A DNA stretch of 64,000 nt, from assembly GCF_019801015.1 (NCBI RefSeq), contig NZ_JAHVJZ010000003.1, forward strand, positions 597,174 through 661,173. The letters run 5' to 3'. The position numbers were made by a program, and so were the translations under genes. The notes beneath the pieces are model-generated. The model worked only from the letters and a program-made list of their open reading frames with translations, ran no database searches and was not told the DNA's origin. The stretch comes from Marinobacter nauticus. GTDB lineage: Bacteria > Pseudomonadota > Gammaproteobacteria > Enterobacterales > Shewanellaceae. Within the stretch, counting starts at the first letter, position 1; every line of letters starts with the position of its first letter. Shown here piece after piece: positions 55,142 to 63,591 of this stretch.

Positions 55142-57412
55142 TTACAGGCCCCACTTATGGAGGTGGCTTCGAGCCGAGATGGCCGCTTTGTCCTGACCGG
55201 TTGCCAGATCATAGAGCAGCAGTTTCGCCGCCTCACGATCCACTTCGGTTCCATTCCCTTCATAGTAGGCTTTGGCCAGCGCAAAACTGCTGTTGCGATG
55301 GCCCAGCTCATGGCCCCGCAGATATAGGGCAAACGCCGCCTCCTTATCGACAGAACCGCCCAAGCCTTTCTCCTTCAGGTTGCCCAACCACTCATGAGCA
55401 GCGGGATAGTCGAGTTCAACGGCTTCGGCGAGGACCTGGCGACTCAGGATGTGGTTGCTGGCCATCCAATCGTCACTGGCCAAGCCAGTGAGATGGGCCC
55501 CGGCCCGAAAAAGTTCCTGGCCCAAAGTGCCCCGATTTTCTTCCCCTTCGGGCAACTCCAGCTGCAGCGTGGAGCGAATAAAATGGTCCACCAGCGACAA
55601 TTCGAACTGTTCCGGAATCCAGTTATCGTGACCATGCCCGGAATGACGGAACACCACAGCATGATGCGGTTTGTCCAGCTGCTTCAGGCGCAAGGCCATA
55701 CGATGCAGGTGCTCAATGTCCACAACCTGGTCTTTCAATCCGCCGTAAAGGAAGACGGGCACATTGATCTGATCGGCAAGATAAAACGGTGAGCGGGTTC
55801 GCATCTCCAGATCCTGGTCCGGTGCATCTCCGTAGGTATTTTTAACCCGTTCCGCCCCCGGTCCAGCAGAGAAATAATTGGTTTGGTGGAACAACAGTCC
55901 CAAATCAGACAGCCCGAAACCGGATACCGCACACTGATAGTCGTCTGGGTACAGGATGGTCAGCGCCAGTGCAGAGTATCCACCGTAACTGGCACCGATT
56001 GCACAGGTATAATCGAAGTCGATGCGGCTTTTCACCCGACTTACCGCAGCCTGAATGTCCGCTTCGATGCCTCGACCCTGTTCACCAACCCCCAATTGCT
56101 CGAAGGCTTTACCCTTGCCCGCAGAGCCGCGGTAATTCACACGAAGCACGGCGTAGCCCCGGGAAAGGTAGTACTGAACCTTCGGATTAAAGCCGAGACC
56201 GTCAGCAACACCAATCGGTCCGCCATGCGGATTGACCAACAGCACACCGTTACTTCGCTCTGGCGCTGGTAAGGTCAACATGGCATCAATTTCCGCACCA
56301 TCCCGCTCAAAACTGAACACTTCTGATGAGCGCAGAGCATAGGGCTCCAGGCTGGGATAGCGTTTAAACAGCAGGCTGCGCTCTCCCTCTCTCAACATCC
56401 AGAATGCCCCCGGATTGGTTTCCGACTCTGTGTATTGAATTACAGCGGAGCCATCCTGACTGGCGGACACCTGACTGAACGTTCCCCCCTCAGTCAGAGG
56501 CGTGCCATCACCAGAAAAATAGAGCGTTTTGGGCTGTCCCTTCTCCAGATAAATCACATGCTCCAGATTGCCGTTTTCATCAAACTGGGCATCCACAATA
56601 TCGAAGCCTTCCTGTTGATAAACGACACTCCCAAGTGACTGTGTTTGCATGTTGAATTCACGAACAACCAGGGTGTCACTGTCCTTATTAGTCAGCGCCG
56701 CTAATGTGTGTGCGCCGATACGGGCCAGTGGCTCAAGGTAAAAATCGCTGCTGTCATACTCCAGACCGACTTTCCACTGTTCGTTAACGCTCTCCCGATA
56801 CATCAAACGCTGAACGTCGTTGTTTGTCAGGGCTAACAAAACTTCGCCATTGGCATTCGCAACGTAGTAATAGCCGTGCTTGAGGTCGCCAGATACCCGG
56901 TTGGATGAAACAAATTGTGGCTGCAGCTTTTGCTGAACGTTCACCCGATACACTTCCGAGCCAACAGCCCAGTTCCGATCGGACATCACGAGGATATGAT
57001 CCTCATCATCCCGTAAGGGGTGAACAACCGATTCCACAGAGTCGAGAATATGGCTATCCGCTTTAATCCCTCGGCTTCCCAGCGCCACATTGAAGCGAGC
57101 CAGTCGAGCATTATGTGCGTCAACATAACGAACCAGCACAGTGTCATCGTCAATCCACTCAAAGTTATCGAAGCGATTCCCCTGGTTGGGCTCCAGCATC
57201 ATCACGTTCGCCTGCTGACCAGTAGTGATATGACGGACCCAGAGCTTGAGTTGACCGTTCTTAAATTCAACAAATGCGACCCAGCTGGCCTCACTACTGA
57301 TATCGACAGCTTGGTATTGCTCATTCCTATGACTGTCTTTCAGCGGAATATAATGGTCAGATGCGAAACCAACTGGGGACATCAGCAAACTAATCAACGC
57401 TAAATATTTCAT
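55142..57412 (-). CDS. Prolyl oligopeptidase-family (S9) peptidase with Sel1-type tail
   Basis: This 756-aa exported peptidase has a signal peptide (MKYLALISLLMSPVGFA) and an N-terminal beta-propeller (about 30-370). The alpha/beta hydrolase domain has the nucleophile in GASYGGYSAL (about 470), an acid near YGGLKDQVVD and a His in HSGHGHDNW. The last about 120 residues add helical Sel1/TPR-like repeats (EWLGNLKEKGLGGSVDKEAAFALYLRGHELG), which are unusual on this family and may bind a partner. It overlaps the lipoprotein gene upstream by 4 nt and is A+T-richer than most genes here. Confidence 0.88.
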   Translation of the reverse strand: MKYLALISLLMSPVGFASDHYIPLKDSHRNEQYQAVDISSEASWVAFVEFKNGQLKLWVRHITTGQQANVMMLEPNQGNRFDNFEWIDDDTVLVRYVDAHNARLARFNVALGSRGIKADSHILDSVESVVHPLRDDEDHILVMSDRNWAVGSEVYRVNVQQKLQPQFVSSNRVSGDLKHGYYYVANANGEVLLALTNNDVQRLMYRESVNEQWKVGLEYDSSDFYLEPLARIGAHTLAALTNKDSDTLVVREFNMQTQSLGSVVYQQEGFDIVDAQFDENGNLEHVIYLEKGQPKTLYFSGDGTPLTEGGTFSQVSASQDGSAVIQYTESETNPGAFWMLREGERSLLFKRYPSLEPYALRSSEVFSFERDGAEIDAMLTLPAPERSNGVLLVNPHGGPIGVADGLGFNPKVQYYLSRGYAVLRVNYRGSAGKGKAFEQLGVGEQGRGIEADIQAAVSRVKSRIDFDYTCAIGASYGGYSALALTILYPDDYQCAVSGFGLSDLGLLFHQTNYFSAGPGAERVKNTYGDAPDQDLEMRTRSPFYLADQINVPVFLYGGLKDQVVDIEHLHRMALRLKQLDKPHHAVVFRHSGHGHDNWIPEQFELSLVDHFIRSTLQLELPEGEENRGTLGQELFRAGAHLTGLASDDWMASNHILSRQVLAEAVELDYPAAHEWLGNLKEKGLGGSVDKEAAFALYLRGHELGHRNSSFALAKAYYEGNGTEVDREAAKLLLYDLATGQDKAAISARSHLHKWGL

Positions 57413-57981
57413 TGCTGAAGCTCCTCAAACACCCCGTCTCGCCCCACGCCACCGAAGGTCATTGGGTATGCTTCCAAGATGTTCGGAAAACGCTTTTCAA
57501 CAAAGCTGAAAGCGATAGCTGACCGATTCATCAGGTAGATATCCCTGAACTGATTTGATGGCCCAACTTCCAGTACCAGATCTCCTATATAGTTAATTTT
57601 TCCAGCCTCAACCTGGTAGCTCCACTGTGATTCAGAGATTTTTTTAGGGAAGGTCACATAGTACTTGGTGTTATTTATATATCTCTGAATGCGCTCAAAT
57701 CGGTACGACCCCGCCTTTAACGAAAACAAAAAATATGCTCCTGTAGGCGAAGAAACGCGCATATCACGGGCAAACATACGCAGTTCGTCAAATCCGATCT
57801 TGTATTTAGACGAGCCATTCGACTGAATATACTCCGCAGCATAAGGGTTGTTGATCTTCAGCAAAACCAACCCCTCATTCTCTCCAAGAGTAGGTATTTG
57901 GTCGTCCAGAATTGGAGTGGGCTTAGACGTGCATCCCTGAACACACAGCAAGATTGCAACCAGAATAAAGATTCTGATCAT
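57409..57981 (-). CDS. Lipoprotein of unknown function, coupled to S9 peptidase
   Basis: This 190-aa protein has a lipobox (LLCVQGC, Cys near 17). It is beta-rich, with KAGSYRFERIQRYINNTKYYV (about 85-105), a segment that resembles DUF2846-like or Ig-type domains, but I cannot name a family. ATG at 57981 follows GGAGGAAACTTA. It ends with a 4-nt overlap with the peptidase start, so the two probably act together at the membrane. The gene is low in G+C compared with its neighbours, which suggests recent transfer of the pair. Confidence 0.75.
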   Translation of the reverse strand: MIRIFILVAILLCVQGCTSKPTPILDDQIPTLGENEGLVLLKINNPYAAEYIQSNGSSKYKIGFDELRMFARDMRVSSPTGAYFLFSLKAGSYRFERIQRYINNTKYYVTFPKKISESQWSYQVEAGKINYIGDLVLEVGPSNQFRDIYLMNRSAIAFSFVEKRFPNILEAYPMTFGGVGRDGVFEELQQ

Positions 57982-58000
57982 TAAGTTTCCTCCCTGAAAT

Positions 58001-58213
58001 CTAGTGACCGCACTCAAAACCATTCCCGATCCTTGAGAAATACTGATGAGTGCGTTCATCACCGAAAACCAATCGCCGCAATTTGTTCAAGACATCATTG
58101 CTTGCTATTAGTGGCACCGACGAACACTTTTCGTGTAAACCCCAGTACGTTATCACCGTGTTAAGGTCCCCATCAAGGTACCACCACGAGAAACGCCATT
58201 CACCACCAACCAA
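58001..58213 (-). pseudogene. Possible remnant ORF (70 codons, TTG start)
   Basis: An open frame without ATG reads protein-like, rich in aromatic and charged residues (GEWRFSWWYLDGDL). It starts just after the gnd terminator, with a TTG, and lacks a clear ribosome site. The DNA is A+T-richer than the surroundings. It may be the end of a decayed gene, or chance. Confidence 0.25.
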
Positions 58214-58221
58214 ACAAGAAA

Positions 58222-58246
58222 GGCCGCTTTATGCGGCCTTAAACTA
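58222..58246 (-). terminator. Hairpin after gnd
   Basis: AGGCCGC-TTTAT-GCGGCCT has A-residues on one side. On the minus strand AAGGCCGC/GCGGCCTT is followed by TCTTG, so it is a weak terminator for gnd. Confidence 0.6.
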
Positions 58247-58261
58247 ACTCAGATTACGACG

Positions 58262-59767
58262 TTATTTTCCCTTCGCGCTCCAGTCGATATGAAAGCGTTG
58301 CTGTTCCGGCGCATCGATACGGGCAAAGCCATGCGCGCCAAAGTAATCACGCTGCCCCTGTAACAGGTTCGCCGGCAGGGTTTCCAGACGATAGGAATCA
58401 AAATAGGCCAGTGCCGAACTCAGTGCGCCGCAGGGCACGCCCAGTAAGGTGCTCTGCGCCACAGCGCGGCGCCAGTTGGCCTGACATCGGTGCAGCTGCT
58501 CAGCAAAGAAGGGGTCAACCAGCAGGTTCGCCAGCTCCGGATCGCGCTGGTAGGCATCGGCAATCGGCTGCAGAAACACCGCACGGATGATGCAGCCTGC
58601 GCGCCAGATGCGGGCGATGGCGGCGAAGTCCAGTGTCCAGTGCTGCGCTTTGGCCGCGCTGGCCATCAACTGGAACCCTTGGGCGTAGGCACAGATCTTG
58701 GCGCAGTAGAGGGCATCATGGAGCTGTGCAATCAGCGCCTCTGACTCCGTTTCACTCAATACTTTGGGTTGAGGGCCCTGCAGCACCCTGGCGGCGGCCA
58801 CCCGCTCCGCCTTTTGCCCGGACAACGCCCGGGCATACACCGCCTGAGCAATGGTGGGAGCGGGCACCCCCAGCTCCAGGCTGGATACGGCGGTCCACAG
58901 GCCGGTGCCTTTCTGTCCGGCCTTATCCAGGATCACGTCCACCAGGGCACCGCCGCTCTGCTCATCCCAGGTGTCGAGTACATCGGCGCTGATCGCCATC
59001 AGGTAGCTGTCCAGCACGCCCTCGTTCCATTGGCGGAAAATGGCGGCAATCTCTGCCGGGGTTTTGCCCAGCGCAGCGCGCAGCAGATGGTAGGCCTCGC
59101 AGATCAGCTGCATGTCGGCGTATTCAATGCCGTTGTGCACCATTTTGACGTAGTGGCCGGAACCGGCCGGGCCGATATAGGCGGCGCACGGCTCCCCCTC
59201 TTTCACCGGGTTGCCGGGCTCGAATCGTTCAATGGGCTTGCCGGTGGCCGGGTCCACTTTGGCGGCGATCGCTTCCCACAGTGGCGCCAGACGGGTCCAG
59301 GCATTAGGGTCACCAGAGGGCATCAGGGACGGGCCGAAGCGCGCGCCCACTTCGCCGCCGGACACCGCAGTACTGAAAAAGTGGAAACGGCCACGATAGT
59401 GCGCTTCGCGCTTTACCGTGTCTGTCCACAGGCTGTTGCCGGTGTCTACCACCACATCGTCCGGACCGATGCCGGCATCCAGCAAAGACTCACACACCGC
59501 GTCCACCGGTGCACCCGCAGGCACGGAAAGGATCACCAGACGGGGCGTCGTCAGCGTACCGAGCATCATCGTCATGTCGCGGCAGCCTTCGACTCTGACG
59601 ACGCCACTCTCTTGCTGGTCCTGCGCTTCTGCCGCCACCACCTTGGCAGGGTCCAGATCAAACGCGGCAACGCGATAACCGTTATCCGCCAGGTTGAGGG
59701 TGAGACTCTTCCCCATCACGCCCAATCCGATAAAACCCACATCACAGGGCGCTGCGTTGCGTTCCAT
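58262..59767 (-). CDS. gnd: 6-phosphogluconate dehydrogenase (decarboxylating)
   Basis: Gnd oxidises 6-phosphogluconate to ribulose-5-phosphate and CO2, making NADPH in the pentose phosphate pathway. The 501-aa product has the NADP-binding GLGVMGKSLTLNLADNGY (about 13-30), the substrate-site segment STAVSGGEVGARFGPSLMPSG, the catalytic Lys in GHYVKMVHNGIEYADMQ and the C-terminal swapped tail. It is longer than E. coli Gnd (468 aa). ATG at 59767 follows GGGAGTTAGGTCA. Single gene. Confidence 0.96.
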   Translation of the reverse strand: MERNAAPCDVGFIGLGVMGKSLTLNLADNGYRVAAFDLDPAKVVAAEAQDQQESGVVRVEGCRDMTMMLGTLTTPRLVILSVPAGAPVDAVCESLLDAGIGPDDVVVDTGNSLWTDTVKREAHYRGRFHFFSTAVSGGEVGARFGPSLMPSGDPNAWTRLAPLWEAIAAKVDPATGKPIERFEPGNPVKEGEPCAAYIGPAGSGHYVKMVHNGIEYADMQLICEAYHLLRAALGKTPAEIAAIFRQWNEGVLDSYLMAISADVLDTWDEQSGGALVDVILDKAGQKGTGLWTAVSSLELGVPAPTIAQAVYARALSGQKAERVAAARVLQGPQPKVLSETESEALIAQLHDALYCAKICAYAQGFQLMASAAKAQHWTLDFAAIARIWRAGCIIRAVFLQPIADAYQRDPELANLLVDPFFAEQLHRCQANWRRAVAQSTLLGVPCGALSSALAYFDSYRLETLPANLLQGQRDYFGAHGFARIDAPEQQRFHIDWSAKGK

Positions 59768-59974
59768 TGACCTAACTCCCTAGCCACGGCGAAAAATTTC
59801 GCCGCGGATTATACTCAAGTGGCTTCGGCGTGGCAGCAAAAGCGAGAGCTGGATCACAAAAGTCGTGATGATGTACTGTGACATTGGCCTGACCCAGCAC
59901 AACTTACCTGCCAGTCACCGTTCCACAGTGAACCACCTTCGCCCTAATCCTGAGGGCGTCTAAGGAGAGATAAG

Positions 59975-60526
59975 ATGAAACCCATCGCAATCTGGGCTGC
60001 GGCTCTGACCCTGCTGACCGCCACCTTTGCCCAGGCGGACAGCACCGCCGACACCATTGCCATGTTTAAAGAAGCCCCTGCCACGCAGGAGTTCTTCGCC
60101 AATGCCTACGGTTACGCGGTCTTTCCCACCATCGGTAAAGGCGGGATTGGCATCGGCGGTGCCTACGGTGAAGGCAAAGTATTTAAAGGTGGCGCCCATA
60201 CCGGCAACAGCAAAATGGCCCAGGTGACCTTCGGCCTTCAGTTGGGCGGGCAGGCCTACAGCCAGATCATCTTTTTCCAGAACGCCGACGCTTATGAAGA
60301 GTTCACCAGTGGCGATTTTGAGTTCGGTGCCCAGGCCAGTGCGGTGGCACTGACGGCAGGCGCTTCGGCTGGCGCCAATACCAAAGGCACCACCGCCGGT
60401 GCCGGCACGGCACAGGCGGAAAACAAATACAGTGGTGGCATGGCGATCTTCACCATGGCCAAAGGCGGCCTGATGTACGAGGCCAGCCTTGGCGGTCAGG
60501 CGTTCAGCTTTGACCCGGTGAACTGA
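59975..60526 (+). CDS. Exported SYLF/YSC84-type lipid-binding protein
   Basis: This 183-aa periplasmic protein has a signal peptide (MKPIAIWAAALTLLTATFAQA). Its SYLF-type domain has AYGYAVFPTIGKGGIGIGGAYGEGKVFK and a C-terminal KGGLMYEASLGGQAFSF. SYLF domains bind phosphoinositides or other lipids in eukaryotes; the bacterial role is unknown. The middle has an Ala/Gly-rich stretch (about 118-150). ATG at 59975 follows AAGGAGAGATAAG. Stands alone. Confidence 0.88.
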   Translation: MKPIAIWAAALTLLTATFAQADSTADTIAMFKEAPATQEFFANAYGYAVFPTIGKGGIGIGGAYGEGKVFKGGAHTGNSKMAQVTFGLQLGGQAYSQIIFFQNADAYEEFTSGDFEFGAQASAVALTAGASAGANTKGTTAGAGTAQAENKYSGGMAIFTMAKGGLMYEASLGGQAFSFDPVN

Positions 60527-60790
60527 CGCTCTCCTGCGCGCCTGCCGGTCGGTGGGCGCGCTTTCCCCCTCTTTCGCCAAGCCCGGGTTTCCGCCCCGGG
60601 CTCGCTCTGCCCGGCCGCAACAAAATCCTTTTCAGCCATCGGCCCAAACTTGGGAAGCGATGCCGCTTTCCTCCAACACTGAGAGCCAGTTAACAAATTT
60701 GAAACGCCAAATCGGGCTGAATGGAACCTGACAAGAAACCAAAGGCTCTACCGAGGTAGACAACTGGAACCCTAGGCCGAAGGAGACCCC

Positions 60791-62176
60791 ATGGCCCGTC
60801 TTTTCACCCTGCTACTGTTGTGCTCTTTGAGCCTGTTTGCCCGCGCGGATGCCCCGGTCACCTGGACCGGCAAAGACGCTCAGGGCAATCCGGAAATCAC
60901 GCTCTACTTCTTCTGGTCGCAAACCTGCCCTCACTGTGCCGAAGCCCACCCCTTTGTGGACGCCCTGGCGGAGCACTACCCCTGGATCAAACTGGAATCG
61001 CACAAGGTCTCGGACGCCGACACCCTGCCGCTGTGGCGCAACGTCGCCGCCGAAACCGGCGTGCCCGCCAACTCCGTGCCCTATCTAGCTTACTGCGGCC
61101 AAGCCACCGTTGGCTATAACGGCCATGGTGTGACCGGCCAGTTTTTGCTGGCTCAACTGAAAGCCTGCTACGAACGCAACGGCGGCGTGCTGGACCCCAA
61201 TGACCCTGGATTGGGCGGCGAATTTGCCGCTGGCGAACCGGCCCACGGCGGCATGTTCTCCACCTGTGGCTCCGACACCGGCAGCGGCGCCTGCGGCCTG
61301 GATACCCCTGCGCCCGCTACCGCCATCCAGCCGGTTGAACTGCCTTTTATCGGTACCGTGGCCCCGCAAACCCTGTCACTGCCGCTGCTGACTGTGGTGC
61401 TGGCAGGCGTGGATGCCTTTAACCCCTGTGCCTTCTTTGTGTTGCTGTTCCTGCTCTCCATCATGGTGAACGCCAAGAGCCGCAGCCGGATGTTGATCGT
61501 CGGCGGCATCTTTGTGTTCTTCTCCGGCTTTATCTACTTCCTGTTTATGACCGCCTGGCTCAACATCTTCGCACTGCTCGGCGGCAGTGATGGCGGCTGG
61601 ATCATGATGGCAGCCGGTCTGTTGGCGCTGACCGCCGGTGCCGTCAATTTGCGGGAGTACGTCACCCAGAAAGGCGACGTCTCGCTGTCGATGTCGGCGG
61701 AAAACCGCGGCGCGTTGATCAAACGGATGGGCCAGCTCACCAAGGCCAGCAGCATGCCCACCATGATTGCCGGCACTGTGGTGCTGTCGATTCTGGCCAA
61801 CGCCTATGAGTTGCTGTGCACCGCAGGCTTCCCGATGATCTTCACCAGCGTGCTGACCCTGCATGACCTGCCCACCAGCGAGCGTTACTTCTATCTGGTG
61901 ATGTACAACATCGTGTATGTGATTCCGCTGGCACTGATCGTTCTGGTGTTCTCCCTGACCATGGGCAAGCGCAAGCTCACCGAGAAAGAGGGCCAGACCC
62001 TGAAGCTGATGTCCGGCATCATGATGATGGGCATGGGCGGCCTGCTGGTGATCGACCCCATGCTGTTGCAGAACGCCGTGCTCGCCATCGGTCTGATTGT
62101 CGGCTCCATCATCGCCACAACGGTGATTGCATTGGGACGCAAAGCCTGGGAAAAACGCCAGGCAACGCAAAGCTAA
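60791..62176 (+). CDS. Thioredoxin-CcdA/DsbD-like membrane fusion protein
   Basis: This 461-aa protein joins a periplasmic thioredoxin-like domain (about 22-130) to a membrane domain of about six helices (about 195-455). The signal peptide is followed by the active-site motif CPHC (46-49). The membrane part has Cys213 in VDAFNPCAFFVLLF and Cys343 in ELLCTAGFPMIF, which sit where CcdA/DsbD keep their transmembrane Cys pair. A Cys/Gly segment (157-169) follows the first domain. It probably moves electrons from cytoplasmic thioredoxin to a periplasmic partner. ATG at 60791 follows GAAGGAGACCCC. Confidence 0.88.
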   Translation: MARLFTLLLLCSLSLFARADAPVTWTGKDAQGNPEITLYFFWSQTCPHCAEAHPFVDALAEHYPWIKLESHKVSDADTLPLWRNVAAETGVPANSVPYLAYCGQATVGYNGHGVTGQFLLAQLKACYERNGGVLDPNDPGLGGEFAAGEPAHGGMFSTCGSDTGSGACGLDTPAPATAIQPVELPFIGTVAPQTLSLPLLTVVLAGVDAFNPCAFFVLLFLLSIMVNAKSRSRMLIVGGIFVFFSGFIYFLFMTAWLNIFALLGGSDGGWIMMAAGLLALTAGAVNLREYVTQKGDVSLSMSAENRGALIKRMGQLTKASSMPTMIAGTVVLSILANAYELLCTAGFPMIFTSVLTLHDLPTSERYFYLVMYNIVYVIPLALIVLVFSLTMGKRKLTEKEGQTLKLMSGIMMMGMGGLLVIDPMLLQNAVLAIGLIVGSIIATTVIALGRKAWEKRQATQS

Positions 62177-62194
62177 GCCCCGGTTAAACCGAGC

Positions 62195-62223
62195 AAAAAT
62201 GGCCCCAATCGGGGCCATTTTTT
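62195..62223 (+). terminator. Intrinsic terminator after the Trx-CcdA gene
   Basis: The perfect stem ATGGCCCC/GGGGCCAT with an AATC loop is followed by T5. Confidence 0.93.
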
Positions 62224-62373
62224 ATGCCGCCAACGGCAACAGAATTTTTTGTTCCCAGCCACAAAATCCCTCGCTTTACCTGACTAACTTTTGGTCGCAT
62301 AGTGCCGCCGAAAAGCCCCTGGTCGGCCTGATCCGGGTTCCCCTGACAACACTCTTTTTGGCTGGAGCATGCG

Positions 62374-63555
62374 GTGTCTGACGTCACTGTAATTCGTTCC
62401 GGCAACAGCCTGTTTGTGCCTGTTGCCGGCCTGTCCCTGTTTGCCGTTGCGTCAGGCTTTCTGATGAGCCTGCTGCCCCTGTCCCTGCCCTATTTCGGCC
62501 TGGACAAAAGCCTGGCGGCTTATCTCGCCAGCGCGTTTTACGCCGGCATGCTGGGTGGCGCCCTGATCAGCGCCCGCATTGTGTCCCGCATGGGCCACCG
62601 CCACGCCTTTGTGCTGTTCCTGGTGGCACTGCTGACCTCCGTCATCGGCCTGCTGGCGATCCCCAATGCCGTTGCCTGGCTCGCCCTGCGCGTGGTGGCG
62701 GGCCTGGCCAGTGCGGGTATCTACGTGGTGGTGGAGTCCTGGCTGCTGCTGGTGGACGACGACCGCCAGCGTGCCAAGCGTCTGGGCCTCTATATGACCG
62801 CCCTGTACGGCGGCTCTGCACTGGGCCAGCTGGGTATCGGCCAGCTCGGTACCACTGGCTTCCTGCCCTTTGGGGCGATTCTGGCCCTGCTGGCACTGGC
62901 GGTGCTGCCGCCGTTGCTGGTGAAGCGTGGTGCGCCGATCCTGGAGGTGCATGACCCGGTGCCGCTGAAAGCGCTGCGTCGTCTCAGCCGCCCGGCGGTG
63001 ATTGGTTGTCTGGTGTCCGGTCTGATCCTGGGGCCGCTGTACGGTCTGATGCCGCTTTACATCCACCAGCAGCCCTGGCTCAGCGAGCACACCGGGGTGC
63101 TGATGGCGATGGTGATTCTGGGTGGTATGGTGGTGCAGCCGATCACCGGCTACCTGTCACCACGCATGAGCAAGTCGCTGCTGATGGCGCTGCTGTGCGC
63201 GGTGGGCACTCTGGCCGTGGCTGGCATGCTCTCCGCCGACGACCTGCTGACCATCAGCGGCTGTTATCTGGTATTGGGTGCCTGTGCGTTTGCGCTCTAC
63301 CCGGTGGCCATTACCCAGGCCTGCCAGGGTGAAAACAGCGCCCGCATCGTCTCCATTACTGAGCTGATGCTGCTGTGCTATGGCGTTGGCTCCGTGGCTG
63401 GCCCGCTGGTGGCCGGTCAGATGACCCCGCTGCGCGAAGGGCTGCCGCTTTACCTGGGCACCTGTCTGGCGGCCACCTGCATCTATATGCTGATCATGGC
63501 GGCCCGGGCCACCAAGCCCGCCACCATCAATATGGACCCGCCCTCCGGCGAATGA
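62374..63555 (+). CDS. MFS transporter (YcaD-like)
   Basis: This 393-aa inner-membrane transporter has 12 hydrophobic helices. Between helices 2 and 3 the loop RIVSRMGHRHAF matches the MFS motif A pattern, and helix 5 contains AGIYVVVESWLLL, which resembles E. coli YcaD (VWVVVESAL). The substrate is unknown. The GTG at 62374 follows TGGAGC; no better ATG keeps helix 1 intact. Ends with a terminator. Confidence 0.88.
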   Translation: MSDVTVIRSGNSLFVPVAGLSLFAVASGFLMSLLPLSLPYFGLDKSLAAYLASAFYAGMLGGALISARIVSRMGHRHAFVLFLVALLTSVIGLLAIPNAVAWLALRVVAGLASAGIYVVVESWLLLVDDDRQRAKRLGLYMTALYGGSALGQLGIGQLGTTGFLPFGAILALLALAVLPPLLVKRGAPILEVHDPVPLKALRRLSRPAVIGCLVSGLILGPLYGLMPLYIHQQPWLSEHTGVLMAMVILGGMVVQPITGYLSPRMSKSLLMALLCAVGTLAVAGMLSADDLLTISGCYLVLGACAFALYPVAITQACQGENSARIVSITELMLLCYGVGSVAGPLVAGQMTPLREGLPLYLGTCLAATCIYMLIMAARATKPATINMDPPSGE

Positions 63556-63563
63556 GTCCAGAC

Positions 63564-63591
63564 AAAAAACCGCCCATTGGGGCGGTTTTTT
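63564..63591 (+). terminator. Intrinsic terminator after the MFS gene
   Basis: ACCGCCC/GGGCGGT with an ATTG loop is followed by T5-6; A6 is on the other side. Confidence 0.93.
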
